From Fimiplasma intestinipullorum (lineage in GTDB: Bacteria; Bacillota_I; Bacilli_A; Erysipelotrichales; Coprobacillaceae): 43,243 bases of DNA. The translations under genes and the position numbers were made by a program. Below are positions 24,609 to 33,336 of this stretch, one piece after another. The notes under the pieces are model-generated. The model was not told the origin of the DNA and searched no databases. It worked only from the letters and a program-made list of their open reading frames with translations. The first letter of the stretch is position 1; every line of letters begins with the position of its first letter. Where the stretch lies: positions 1-43,243 of the forward strand of contig DVMJ01000077.1 in NCBI GenBank assembly GCA_018715065.1, read 5' to 3'.

Positions 24609-25655
24609 ATGGAATATAAGATTATTGTGCCCACAGGATATATGGGATCAGGCTCTTCAGCCATGACCGATCTTGTCTCAGAATATGCGGGTTATGAAGC
24701 AAAAAAAGGCTCTTTTGAATATGTTTTCTTACATTGCCCAAATGGCTTGTTTGATTTAGAGGATAAACTATTAGTGGGGAATACGGCTTTGCGCAGTGAT
24801 GAGGCGATCCGCTCATTCCAAAAAGAGATGCAAAAGCTCTATAGTAAGAAGTACTATTGGGTAGGCCATTATCGTGAAATTATTGGTCCTCAATTTATGC
24901 AGGCAGTAGAAAAGTTAGTGGATCAATTAGTGATGTATCGTTCTGATTTCTATTGGTATGTACAAGAAGATACAAGCGCTAAGATGGTGGTGCAGCTGAT
25001 TATTAAACGCTTAGTCGAAGCCATCAGTCTACATCATATAAAGATGAAAAAGCCATTATTGTATCCACAGGTGTGGCTGAGCTATCCGACAGAAGCAGAA
25101 TTTTATCAGGCTGCGCATGATTTTATCTATCAAATCCTGAATGCGATTGGTCATCAGGACGGTCATATTATCCTGGATCAGCTGCTGCTTCCTCACAATT
25201 TGTATCGTGTGGATCGTTACTTCGATGAGGATTTATATGCTTTTGTGATTGACCGTGATCCTAGAGATGTCTTTATTATCAATAAATATATCTGGACTGC
25301 CCAAAATGCGGTTGTTCCGTATGAAACAGACCCATTGCGTTTTTGTGAGCAGTATAAGCGTATACGGGCTTCGGAAAAGAAAACTGATAGTGCCAAGGTA
25401 CATCGTTTTCATTTCGAAGATCTGATTTATGATTATGAGAAGAGTGTAGAACGTCTTGAAAAGATCCTAGGTCTGACAGAGGCTGATCATATACGTCCAC
25501 GAACTTCATTCAAACCAGAAATCTCTATCAATAACACCCAGCTGTTCCTGAACCCTAAATATCAAGCGGAGGCACAAATCATTGAAAGAGAATTAAAGGA
25601 GTATTTATATCCTTTCCCATTTGCTAGACAGTCAGATGAAAAACAGGTATTCTAG
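24609..25655 (+). CDS. Sulfotransferase-like protein
   Basis: Soluble protein of 348 residues. An N-terminal loop GYMGSGSSAM (residues 10-19) takes the place of the 5'-phosphosulfate binding loop, and RDPRDVF (216-222), preceded by a beta strand (YAFVID), matches the 3'-phosphate-binding motif of PAPS-dependent sulfotransferases. A later FHFEDLIYDYEKSVERL segment is also common in that fold. These point to transfer of sulfate from PAPS to a sugar hydroxyl. No PAPS synthesis genes lie in the window. Other P-loop kinases are possible, so the chemistry is inferred. AGAAAGGAA precedes the ATG. It is co-transcribed with the GT2 gene 10 nt downstream. Confidence 0.62.
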   Translation: MEYKIIVPTGYMGSGSSAMTDLVSEYAGYEAKKGSFEYVFLHCPNGLFDLEDKLLVGNTALRSDEAIRSFQKEMQKLYSKKYYWVGHYREIIGPQFMQAVEKLVDQLVMYRSDFYWYVQEDTSAKMVVQLIIKRLVEAISLHHIKMKKPLLYPQVWLSYPTEAEFYQAAHDFIYQILNAIGHQDGHIILDQLLLPHNLYRVDRYFDEDLYAFVIDRDPRDVFIINKYIWTAQNAVVPYETDPLRFCEQYKRIRASEKKTDSAKVHRFHFEDLIYDYEKSVERLEKILGLTEADHIRPRTSFKPEISINNTQLFLNPKYQAEAQIIERELKEYLYPFPFARQSDEKQVF

Positions 25656-25665
25656 GAGGTCATTT

Positions 25666-26622
25666 ATGAAAGTAAGTGTCATTGTTCCCGTTTATAATTG
25701 TGAGGACTATCTTGATCAATGTATTCAGAGTCTGTTGAACCAAACCTTAGAAGATATAGAAATCATCATGGTCAATGACGGCTCAACAGATGGTTCATTA
25801 GCGATTATTGAGAAGTATGCTAAAGAAAATCCAGATAAGTTAAAGTATTTCGATAAGCCTAATGGTGGGCAGGCGAGTGCCAGAAATATGGCTCTTCCTT
25901 ATGCCACAGGCGAATATCTTGGTTTTGTGGACAGCGATGACTGGGTGGCTTTGGACATGTATGAAAAAATGTATGCTGAAGCCAAAAAGCAGGATTACGA
26001 TATTGTCGTTTGTGACATGATAGATGTTTATCCTGACCATGAGATCTATCATTCATTTTCGAACTTTACCAATAAATTCAGACAGACACCTTCTGCCTGC
26101 AATAAAATTTTCAAACGCAGCATTGTGGGGGATACGACATTCCCGCTTGGACTATGGTATGAAGATTTTCAGTTTACCACTTTTAATCTTTTCAAGACAG
26201 ATCGGATCGGACGTGTCGGAGAAGGCTTATATCGATGTCATTGTCGACCAGTGTCTACTATGTCAAACGATAATTCAGAAAAGAATCTGGATATGATCGA
26301 AGTCGTCAAAAATATTATTGAGCATGCAAAGGAAGTTGGGGTTTACGATAAATATGAAGATGATTTAAAGTACATGGTCATTGATCATATCTTAATTACG
26401 ACAATTAATCGTGTGGCTGTTCAACATAACCCCAAAAAGCATGAAGTCATTCGAAAACTGATTGATTTTAGCTTTACTTGTTTCCCTGATTTATTAACAT
26501 CACCAGTCATGCAGGAAGAGACAGCTAATCGTCAGCGTATTGCACGATTGAATGGTAAGGGACATTATCGTTTAGCGCAATGTTTATTGAAGATCAATCA
26601 ATGGATCAAAAAAGCTCACTAG
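25666..26622 (+). CDS. Family 2 glycosyltransferase (block C)
   Basis: Protein of 318 residues with GT-A motifs VIVPVYNCEDYLDQC, MVNDGSTDGS, GGQASARN and VDSDDWV. The catalytic-base region lies near WYEDFQF. The C-terminal part is helical, as in CpsJ/EpsJ-type enzymes. The start at 25666 is set by AGGAGG 6 nt upstream; upstream in-frame ATGs lie inside the sulfotransferase-like gene and lack ribosome sites. It probably builds the glycan that the upstream protein modifies, but no flippase or polymerase is in this two-gene operon. Confidence 0.92.
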   Translation: MKVSVIVPVYNCEDYLDQCIQSLLNQTLEDIEIIMVNDGSTDGSLAIIEKYAKENPDKLKYFDKPNGGQASARNMALPYATGEYLGFVDSDDWVALDMYEKMYAEAKKQDYDIVVCDMIDVYPDHEIYHSFSNFTNKFRQTPSACNKIFKRSIVGDTTFPLGLWYEDFQFTTFNLFKTDRIGRVGEGLYRCHCRPVSTMSNDNSEKNLDMIEVVKNIIEHAKEVGVYDKYEDDLKYMVIDHILITTINRVAVQHNPKKHEVIRKLIDFSFTCFPDLLTSPVMQEETANRQRIARLNGKGHYRLAQCLLKINQWIKKAH

Positions 26623-26652
26623 CTTTCCAGTGGATGAACTTAACAGAAACAG

Positions 26653-26699
26653 AAAAAGCCGGTATGATATTCCATAAAGGAAAACATACCGGCTTTTAT
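26653..26699. terminator. Intrinsic terminator after block C
   Basis: AAAAGCCGGTATG (26654-26666) pairs perfectly with CATACCGGCTTTT (26685-26697) around an 18-nt loop. Four T follow on the plus strand, and an A run precedes it (26653-26657) for the minus strand. Confidence 0.8.
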
Positions 26700-26796
26700 A
26701 GATCAATCATATATATGAATAAAAGTCTCATGAAGATGGGTTAAACAGGATTGTGATTCTTAGAATCAATGTGTTTATATTTGAGATGAAAACTTT

Positions 26797-27684
26797 TTAT
26801 GCCTGCTTGACAAGTTCTAGATTTTTCTTCATTCTGGCATATCTTTCCTGCCCATAAGTCAACATGGATGGATCATAGGGAATACGTGCCAATCCCCATA
26901 AGCTCCATAAGTAATCGATGAAGACTTTATTGGCAAAGAAGCGCTGCCAGATCTCAGCAGTCGGTTCAAACTGAAAGTAATGATACAGTAAGGTATGATC
27001 CTGCTCATGGTTGTAGTCAGCTTCGATAGAAAGATCGGCCAGATCCCAAAGCGGGTCATTCATGCCAGCATATTCCCAGTCAATCAGATACATGCGATCC
27101 TTACTGCGGATCCAGTTTTCGCATAAAGGGTCGTTATGGCAAGGGACGAGCTGTGCATCCGCTAAGTGAAATTGTTGCTGGAGATCAAGAAAGATCTCTT
27201 TATAAACCGCATAGTCATCAAAAAAAGCGACTTCGTTGGCTTCAATGCATTTTTCATATTCGCGTGCAGTACCAGCGACATCAAAAGGAATATGCGTATT
27301 GACCTGGCACTGGTGTAAGGTCTTGAAGACTTGGGCAGCTAACTGAATGTTGTCAATTCGGCGCATGCTGAAAGGATCCATGGTAATGGCATCCTGGATA
27401 TAAGGGGTAATCTTCTGACCCGAGGTATCAATATATAGAATTTGCGTATCGATGTTTAACGCGCTGGCCAGACGATTGGCGACAATCTCATTTTCACGAT
27501 TGATGATTCCTTCAGTACCATCTCCTGGTAAACGGAATACCAGATCGTGCTTGGCTGTACGTACGTGATAGCTATGATTCGTCATGCCTCCTAAACGCTC
27601 GATCGACTGGAATTGATCATCCTTGAGTATCTTAAGTGAAAGTTTCTGAATTTTTTTGATATCATGATTGATAATTTCCCGCAT
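26797..27684 (-). CDS. licA: Choline kinase (LicA family)
   Basis: Protein of 295 residues with the aminoglycoside/choline kinase fold. It has the Brenner motif HNDPLCEN (183-190, catalytic D185 and metal-binding N190) and the second metal site IDWEYAG (201-207, D202), the pattern of LicA and eukaryotic choline kinases. It phosphorylates choline to phosphocholine in the cytoplasm, the first step of surface choline decoration. The ATG at 27684 follows AAGGAGG by 6 nt. It has its own promoter and is divergent from licC. No licB transporter or licD transferase is in the window. Confidence 0.9.
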   Translation of the reverse strand: MREIINHDIKKIQKLSLKILKDDQFQSIERLGGMTNHSYHVRTAKHDLVFRLPGDGTEGIINRENEIVANRLASALNIDTQILYIDTSGQKITPYIQDAITMDPFSMRRIDNIQLAAQVFKTLHQCQVNTHIPFDVAGTAREYEKCIEANEVAFFDDYAVYKEIFLDLQQQFHLADAQLVPCHNDPLCENWIRSKDRMYLIDWEYAGMNDPLWDLADLSIEADYNHEQDHTLLYHYFQFEPTAEIWQRFFANKVFIDYLWSLWGLARIPYDPSMLTYGQERYARMKKNLELVKQA

Positions 27685-27738
27685 GATATGCCTCCTTTTT
27701 TTAACCATCTTTTAACAAATTTGAAATACACATGTCAT

Positions 27739-27767
27739 ATTGTAAAGTATAGGTTAAAAAAACACAA
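27739..27767 (-). promoter_or_regulatory. Promoter of licA
   Basis: On the minus strand: TTGTGT (27767-27762), 17-nt spacer, TACAAT (27744-27739). It lies in the 210-nt region shared with the divergent licC promoter. Confidence 0.65.
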
Positions 27768-27852
27768 GTAAAATAATAAAAAACAACCATCTTGTGACAA
27801 AATTCAGAGCATACGTTTTTTTCTTATTTTCAGCGTATTTTATGTCAAATAA

Positions 27853-27861
27853 TGGTATAAT
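27853..27861 (+). promoter_or_regulatory. Extended -10 promoter of licC
   Basis: TGGTATAAT (27853-27861) is a perfect extended -10 element. The -35 region is poor, which extended -10 promoters tolerate. It is 34 nt upstream of the licC start. Confidence 0.6.
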
Positions 27862-27894
27862 AGGATTGTTACAGCGAATTTGGAGGGAAAAGGA

Positions 27895-28740
27895 ATGAAT
27901 GAACTAGATGTGCTCATTGAGCTGGCGCGACATCAACCTAAGAATATACAAAATGCCAGTCAGACCATGTTAGCTGATTTACAGCAACGCGGATTAGTGA
28001 AGGATGACTTGACATTGACTGAGGCAGGCTACGCTTATTTAGAGCCTTACCGGGTGAAACGGGCAGTCCTGATTGCTGCCGGGTTTGGCAGTCGCATGGT
28101 GCCGTTGACTTATACAACACCGAAGCCTTTGATCAAAGTACATGGTCGCCGCATCATTGAAACCTTGTTGGATGCACTTCTGGCTGCCGGTATTAAAGAG
28201 ATCATTATTTGCCGCGGTTATTTAAAAGAAACATTCGATGTATTAAAAGACAAATACCCGATGATCCAGTTTGTGGAAAACCCGGATTATGCTTCCTGCA
28301 ATAATATCAGCAGTATCTATTACTGCCGTGATTATTTGTCTCAGGCTTATATTCTGGAGTCGGATCTGTTTTTATATAATCCTGATTTGATCCGTCCTTA
28401 TGAGTATCGGACCAATTATATCTCTAAACCGGTGGAAAAGACCGATGACTGGTGTTTTGATGTGAAAGGAGATATCATTCAGTCGGTGTCTATCGGCGGT
28501 GAACATTGTGAGCAGATGTATGGTATTTCCTATTGGCAGGCAGATGATGCCCAAAAGCTGGCTGAAGATCTGAAAAACGTTTTTGAATCAGGAGACGGAA
28601 AAAATCTATATTGGGATGAAGTGGCTTTAAAAGTACATCCTGAACATTATACGCTTGCTGTTCGACGTGTCCAGGAAGGTGACATCATTGAAATCGATAC
28701 TTATGATGAGTTAAAGGCCATCGATCATAGTTATCAATAA
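27895..28740 (+). CDS. licC: Phosphocholine cytidylyltransferase with N-terminal winged helix (LicC-like)
   Basis: Protein of 281 residues. Residues 1-55 look like a winged-helix module (ending LTLTEAGYAYLEPY). The rest is a nucleotidyltransferase: AVLIAAGFGSRM (57-68) with TTPKPL (74-79), then VENPDYASCNNISSIYY and ESDLFLYNP, matching LicC-type enzymes that make CDP-choline from phosphocholine and CTP. The divergent licA supplies phosphocholine. The fused winged helix could tie expression to the enzyme, but no operator has been identified. The ATG at 27895 follows GGAGGG by 7 nt, better than a TTG at 27880. Confidence 0.88.
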   Translation: MNELDVLIELARHQPKNIQNASQTMLADLQQRGLVKDDLTLTEAGYAYLEPYRVKRAVLIAAGFGSRMVPLTYTTPKPLIKVHGRRIIETLLDALLAAGIKEIIICRGYLKETFDVLKDKYPMIQFVENPDYASCNNISSIYYCRDYLSQAYILESDLFLYNPDLIRPYEYRTNYISKPVEKTDDWCFDVKGDIIQSVSIGGEHCEQMYGISYWQADDAQKLAEDLKNVFESGDGKNLYWDEVALKVHPEHYTLAVRRVQEGDIIEIDTYDELKAIDHSYQ

Positions 28741-28767
28741 AATGTCTGGGATTTCCAGACATTTTTT
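28738..28767 (+). terminator. Intrinsic terminator of licC
   Basis: AATGTCTGG (28741-28749) pairs with CCAGACATT (28755-28763) around a 5-nt loop and runs into T to 28767. It starts at the licC stop and abuts the stop of the convergent cpsD-like gene. Confidence 0.87.
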
Positions 28768-29485
28768 AATAATAGCCGTAGCCGTAACGCTGACTGGTCA
28801 AAGGGACCTTGGTCATGATGGTTCCTAATAAATGCACGTTATTTTGCTTGAGGATAGAAATAGCTAAACGTGCCTGACGGCGGGTCGTATCCTGTGTTGA
28901 AAGGATGAACAGTGTGCCGTCTACACTGCGGCCGATAGGCACAGCATCACTCACCGAAAGAATAGGTGGACAGTCTAACAGCAGAAAGTCATAGCGCTCT
29001 TTGAGATCGGCAATGAGTTTTTTGAAGAGCTGTGAGCTGAGAATTTCAGCTGGATTAGGAACCAGGGTACCGGAAGTCAGAACATGCAGTGGGTACTGAA
29101 GTTTCGTGTGCTCATATTTTTGGATGGCTTTTTCGGGATGGCTATCATGATCACGTAAGTGAAGCAAGGTGTCAGTCAGTCCAGAGCGATTGGAGAGCTT
29201 CAGGTATTTATGAATCTGGGGCTGACGCAGGTCGCAGTCTATTAATAACACACGGGCGTATTTCATGGCGAAAATGAAGGCCAGATTTAAAGCCGTTGTG
29301 GTTTTGGCTTCAAAAGGCTGACAGGAGGTCAGCGCGATGGCTCGAGCGGAGGCATCTAAACTGGAAAACTCGATATTGGTTCTGATACTGCGATACACTT
29401 CCTGATAATCAAACTGACGATGCCGATGGTTTAGCTCAAGGACATTGATGGCCTGACGTGCTTTTGGGGAATGTTGTTTTTTCAT
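28766..29485 (-). CDS. cpsD: CpsD/CapB-type tyrosine kinase with altered P-loop
   Basis: Cytoplasmic BY-kinase of 239 residues. It normally works with its membrane partner CpsC to autophosphorylate a C-terminal tyrosine cluster and control polymer length. The Walker A' motif LLIDCDLRQP (80-89) and Walker B LLLDCPP (168-174) are standard, and the tail RYGYGYY has four tyrosines (234, 236, 238, 239). The Walker A segment reads CQPFEAKTTT (55-64) where PGEGKST is expected: both glycines are replaced (F58, A60), though the lysine K61 remains. ATP binding may be weakened. AAGGAGG precedes the ATG by 5 nt. It overlaps the CpsB stop by 4 bp and is last in block E. Confidence 0.92.
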   Translation of the reverse strand: MKKQHSPKARQAINVLELNHRHRQFDYQEVYRSIRTNIEFSSLDASARAIALTSCQPFEAKTTTALNLAFIFAMKYARVLLIDCDLRQPQIHKYLKLSNRSGLTDTLLHLRDHDSHPEKAIQKYEHTKLQYPLHVLTSGTLVPNPAEILSSQLFKKLIADLKERYDFLLLDCPPILSVSDAVPIGRSVDGTLFILSTQDTTRRQARLAISILKQNNVHLLGTIMTKVPLTSQRYGYGYY

Positions 29486-30273
29486 GTGGACCTCCTTAAG
29501 AAAAAGAACCATTGTTTAAGACGGGATGGTCTTGCAAGTGTGGTTGGCTGCAGTGTCCGGTCTTGAATAATGGCAAGTGGATTGGCATAGAAGAGTTTTT
29601 CAAGCTCCTTGGCCGGGTAATGCTGAACGAGTTTTTGCCAGCAGTCAGCCAGATTCGGACAGCGGGGTGCAGTGGCACGATGGGTGTCGCTGGCAATCAG
29701 ATGGACAAGATTGTGTTCGAGCAGCGTATAGGCATTTTTTTGAAAAACAGGGACGTGTTTGTATAAAAAGCTGGTGCTGTTCACTTGGACATAACAGCCC
29801 ATCTGGATGCAGGCAGCGATGCGATCACAATCGATCCCCTGATGAAAATAACGTTCCGCATGTGCGATGATGGGGGTGTATCCTAAGAGGATAACTTCAT
29901 AAAGCCAGTCTTCAAAATGATGCTCGTGAGGCTGGATTCCTTTGCGGACGTCGAATTCACATAAAAGATAATGGGAATCAGCCATTGGTATCAACGATTG
30001 ACCGATATTGGCAGAGTGGAGCATGATCTCACTGCCAGGATAAATGTCAATGTGATACGTCCTGGCAAGATTCTTGAGTTCAGCAATGCGTGCGAGATCT
30101 TTCTTTAGCACTTCCGGACCATCAATGCCCGGTAAGAGATGGGGGGTTGCAATAATGGCTTCAATGTGCTGAGATCTCGCTAACGCCAGGGCTTGCTTGG
30201 CTTCTATGATGGAGGGCATGCCATCGTCGATCTGCCAGGCATAGTGTCCGTGGGTATCAATGAAGGGCGGCAT
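29482..30273 (-). CDS. cpsB: CpsB-type tyrosine-protein phosphatase (PHP family)
   Basis: Metal-dependent PHP-family phosphatase of 263 residues that removes phosphate from CpsD tyrosines. Metal-ligand motifs in order: DTHGH (7-11) with DDGM, ATPH, GSEI, IAHAERY and SDTHR. The tail is basic and aromatic (RLKQWFFFLRR). Its start lies inside the cpsC end (17-bp overlap) with a poor ribosome site, so it is probably translated by coupling. It overlaps cpsD by ATGA. The order CpsC-CpsB-CpsD differs from the pneumococcal order B-C-D. Confidence 0.93.
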   Translation of the reverse strand: MPPFIDTHGHYAWQIDDGMPSIIEAKQALALARSQHIEAIIATPHLLPGIDGPEVLKKDLARIAELKNLARTYHIDIYPGSEIMLHSANIGQSLIPMADSHYLLCEFDVRKGIQPHEHHFEDWLYEVILLGYTPIIAHAERYFHQGIDCDRIAACIQMGCYVQVNSTSFLYKHVPVFQKNAYTLLEHNLVHLIASDTHRATAPRCPNLADCWQKLVQHYPAKELEKLFYANPLAIIQDRTLQPTTLARPSRLKQWFFFLRRST

Positions 30274-30925
30274 AATCGGGAATTAAACCTAAAACAGGAA
30301 TTTCCAGCAGCAGCTCAACTTCTTCCTGATTATGAAGATGATCATCCATCAGAAATTGCCCGCAAAAGAGAAGCGTGCTGAATAATAACCCAGCTAAAGC
30401 ACCCAGCCCCAGATTGAGCCAGAGGTTGGGGGAAGAAGGATAGGCAGGAATCTTGGCTTGATCGACGGTTGTCATAGAAGGAATTCCCATGTTTTCGAGC
30501 GCATCATAGAAAACATCGAGGGTCGTACTGACAATACGATAACTCACCACAGGATCTTTTGTATCAGCTTCTAAAACGATCATGGCCGCCTCGTCATCAC
30601 GCTGCACATGCAAACTGTTTTGGATCATGGCACTATCCATATCGAGTTCACTGGCAACCTGATCAATAATGGTATTGCCTTTGATCAGGGCGATATAGCT
30701 ATTCAGCATGGACTGATTCGCGTTGATCTGGGTGTAGTCGAGCAAGCCGTTATCCACTTCCGGACGTGGAAAGATTCGTGCACTGGAAGTGTAGAGGCGG
30801 GGAATGAAAAGCATGGTGGCCAAACTGGCCAATGCCATACCGGCTAAAAGAGATAAGCCAATCCATTTGAGTCGAGAAGCAAGAAAGTGCAGTAGATCAG
30901 GCAGATGAATTTCAGTGAAGGGCAT
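30257..30925 (-). CDS. cpsC: CpsC/Wzz-type chain-length regulator and kinase activator
   Basis: Protein of 222 residues with the two-TM Wzz layout: TM1 about residues 20-40 (IGLSLLAGMALASLATML), an extracytoplasmic region with FIPRLYTSSARIF, and TM2 about 168-190 following the proline-rich PAYPSSPN. The short cytoplasmic tail EEVELLLEIPVLGLIPD resembles the CapA/CpsC segment that activates the kinase. AAAGGAG is 7 nt upstream of the ATG, inside the end of the flippase gene (14-bp overlap). It works with CpsD and CpsB encoded directly downstream. Confidence 0.92.
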   Translation of the reverse strand: MPFTEIHLPDLLHFLASRLKWIGLSLLAGMALASLATMLFIPRLYTSSARIFPRPEVDNGLLDYTQINANQSMLNSYIALIKGNTIIDQVASELDMDSAMIQNSLHVQRDDEAAMIVLEADTKDPVVSYRIVSTTLDVFYDALENMGIPSMTTVDQAKIPAYPSSPNLWLNLGLGALAGLLFSTLLFCGQFLMDDHLHNQEEVELLLEIPVLGLIPDYAALH

Positions 30926-32309
30926 GAGAATACTCCTTTCGATAAAGTTGCCAGGACTGTAGATAGTCCTTTTTTTTACATAACAGATAAATGATCAGGG
31001 CACATAAATAAAGGCTTAAGGCAAATAACCCATTCAAAGTCAGGTTGGATAGGATAAACAAGCTGACGAGACCCAGTTCTAAGATCCAGTCCTTCCAATA
31101 AACAAAGGGAATGCTTTTTTGCAGCTGGTATTCGCAATAGAGACTGCGAAAAGCGTAGACGATGACAATATTGAGCACTGCCAGGGTGAGATGGTGCACG
31201 ATCAGCAACGCATAGAGACCAAGCAAGAAACTGAAAGCCAGCGAATAGAGATTCGCTCTCAGGATCACTTTTTCCTGTCGTAAGGCTTTGAGATAGGTGT
31301 TGATCAGAAGGGACATCTTGCTTTCGAAAAGGCATAAGGGAAAAAGCAGTGCCAGATAGACAAGGCTATCCTGATATTGGGGCAGCCAGAAGGCGATAAA
31401 CTGTTCTAAAGGATAATAGATCACCAAAAGAAAGACGAGTGTAAACATCAACGCATTGCGCAAAAGCGGATACCAGGTGGCCAGTTTTTCAGGGCTGAGC
31501 CGTTTGAGAACAGGAAAGAGGACCATGCTCATGGCTTGGATCAGCACGGTCAATAGGTTCGCCATGCTTAGACCCAGACTTACCTGACCAAAGGTGTAGA
31601 GATCCCATTCTTTTTCAATTCCCCAGCGTACAAGACCAATCATCAAAGCACCGCTGATGGTCGCTAACATGAGCTTACTGCCGTCTAACCAGTTTTCTTT
31701 TAGTTCAATGCGCAGGACGGACCAGGATGGCGGTCGAGAGAACAAGATGGTTCGTGCCAGATAGCCGGCATAGAGGAGTCCGGCAAGCCGACTAATCAGA
31801 TCAAGCCCAATCAGTCGGGTCACATTCAATCCGCCGCCTAGACCTAAAAGGAGAACGCTAAAGGCATAACAGAGTTTTTCAGTGAGCGTCAGCCGGGTAT
31901 AGGCATCGATCTTTCCTGTTGTCTGCAGTAAATAGCTGGTCCAGATCTTAGGAACCGTCAACAGCAGCGCTAGAGCCAGATATTGAAAGAGAAGATCATG
32001 CGTCAAGATCACTAAGCCCAGGGAAAGCGTCAGACAGAGACCGCCTAAGAACCAGAACTGACCGGCTAATCTACGATGATCCAGCTGTGCGAAAGAATAG
32101 CCGCCATAACGAAGATAGATGCCATCTGCCAGTCCAAAATGAAGATAGGGAAGATAGGCGGCGTAAAACAAATAAAGCTGGAAGTAGTTATACTGACTGA
32201 CGGATAGCCAGCGGGGAATCAGAAAGAGTGTCAGACTGGATACGCCCAGGCTGGTGAGATTTGCCAGTAAGGCAAGCAGGATCTGACGAATCATCAGTTT
32301 AGATGTCAT
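30912..32309 (-). CDS. Wzx-type polysaccharide flippase (block E)
   Basis: Membrane protein of 465 residues with about 12 hydrophobic segments and the flippase-like opening IRQILLALLANLTSLGVSSLTLFLIPRWL. It is the most divergent of the three flippases and lacks the classical RfbX start. It would move the block E repeat unit, probably nonulosonic-acid bearing, across the membrane. The ATG overlaps the neuB end by 11 bp and has no clear ribosome site, so coupling is likely; ATG 32294 is an alternative. Confidence 0.82.
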   Translation of the reverse strand: MTSKLMIRQILLALLANLTSLGVSSLTLFLIPRWLSVSQYNYFQLYLFYAAYLPYLHFGLADGIYLRYGGYSFAQLDHRRLAGQFWFLGGLCLTLSLGLVILTHDLLFQYLALALLLTVPKIWTSYLLQTTGKIDAYTRLTLTEKLCYAFSVLLLGLGGGLNVTRLIGLDLISRLAGLLYAGYLARTILFSRPPSWSVLRIELKENWLDGSKLMLATISGALMIGLVRWGIEKEWDLYTFGQVSLGLSMANLLTVLIQAMSMVLFPVLKRLSPEKLATWYPLLRNALMFTLVFLLVIYYPLEQFIAFWLPQYQDSLVYLALLFPLCLFESKMSLLINTYLKALRQEKVILRANLYSLAFSFLLGLYALLIVHHLTLAVLNIVIVYAFRSLYCEYQLQKSIPFVYWKDWILELGLVSLFILSNLTLNGLFALSLYLCALIIYLLCKKKDYLQSWQLYRKEYSHALH

Positions 32310-33336
32310 CCCAGCTTAACAGATCATCCGCTTGTTTGTCTTTGTTGAGCTTTCTGCCGACCACAGCTTCTAAATAGAGCGGAGAAATACCGGTACCGGG
32401 GCGTTTCGCCATGAGATCTTGGACTTCTAGGCGATGATCTTTTTTGAGGTCATGTCGTAAAACGAGTGAGCGGCGTGCCTGAAGCCGAGCATTGGCTTCG
32501 CAAGCCAGTACGGTTTTGTTTCTTTCTCCTAAGATGGACTGGATCAGGCGAAAGTTTTCCACCGCTTGGTGGAAATCTTCGACATCACCGGCATGGTAAT
32601 GGTCGTTTCCAGGCAATTGTTTATCCATCGTAAAGTGCTTTTCAATGACCGTGGCACCTAACAGGTAGGCGGTGCTGAGCACCTGCATCGTCGCATCAGG
32701 AAGCGTATGATCACTGTAGCCAATTTCCAGATCAGGATAGACGGCTTTTAGATAGGGGATAGCTTCGAGATGGGCATCCTGGTATTGGCAGGGATAGGAA
32801 AGGACACAGTGCAGCAGGCTGATTTTGGGACAACCGTTTTCTTTGAGCACATGGACAGCCTGATCGATCTCATAGAGATAGCTGGCGCCGGTAGAGAGCA
32901 TGACGGGTTTTCGCTTCTGGGCAATATAACTTAAAAAGGGATGATTGGCGAGATCAGCCGAAGCAATCTTATATATATCCACCATTTTTTCTAAGTAATC
33001 CGCGGCTTCTTCATCAAATGGTGTGGACATGAAATCAAGCTGATATGCTTTAGCGTAATGATAGAGTTCTTCGTATTCTTCTTTACCGAATTGATCAAAT
33101 TTCTGAAAAAGAGCGTGTTGAGAAGTGGTGGGTTCTTTGCTGAGATCCCAATAGGCGGGTGAATGGCGACTGGCTAGGGTATCGGCCTTGTAGGACTGAA
33201 ATTTGACGGCATTCACGTTCGCTTTGGCACAGGCTTGAATGTAGCGCTTAGCGGCCTCAAGTGGACTGATGCCGAGTGTTTGGGCACTATCATAATAGTT
33301 GACGCCGATTTCAGCGATGAGATAAGGTGTTTGCAT
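32299..33336 (-). CDS. NeuB-family nonulosonic acid synthase
   Basis: Protein of 345 residues that condenses phosphoenolpyruvate with a 6-carbon N-acyl sugar to make a 9-carbon acid (sialic, legionaminic or pseudaminic acid). The TIM-barrel NeuB domain starts ETGEIGVN-like as LIAEIGVN, with VKFQSY, LDFMSTPFDEE, KIASADL, LSTGAS, LHCVLSYP, GYSDHT and EKHFTMD. A C-terminal SAF (antifreeze-like) domain from about residue 285 holds KRPGTGI. GGAGGA is 5 nt upstream of the ATG. Which acid is made cannot be read directly; the PseG-like domain encoded just upstream favours pseudaminic acid. Confidence 0.93.
   Translation of the reverse strand: MQTPYLIAEIGVNYYDSAQTLGISPLEAAKRYIQACAKANVNAVKFQSYKADTLASRHSPAYWDLSKEPTTSQHALFQKFDQFGKEEYEELYHYAKAYQLDFMSTPFDEEAADYLEKMVDIYKIASADLANHPFLSYIAQKRKPVMLSTGASYLYEIDQAVHVLKENGCPKISLLHCVLSYPCQYQDAHLEAIPYLKAVYPDLEIGYSDHTLPDATMQVLSTAYLLGATVIEKHFTMDKQLPGNDHYHAGDVEDFHQAVENFRLIQSILGERNKTVLACEANARLQARRSLVLRHDLKKDHRLEVQDLMAKRPGTGISPLYLEAVVGRKLNKDKQADDLLSWDDI

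Noticed and set aside
26750..26770. GATTCT-T-AGAATC palindrome downstream of licA as a terminator
   Set aside because: One-nt loop and no U tract; may be chance.
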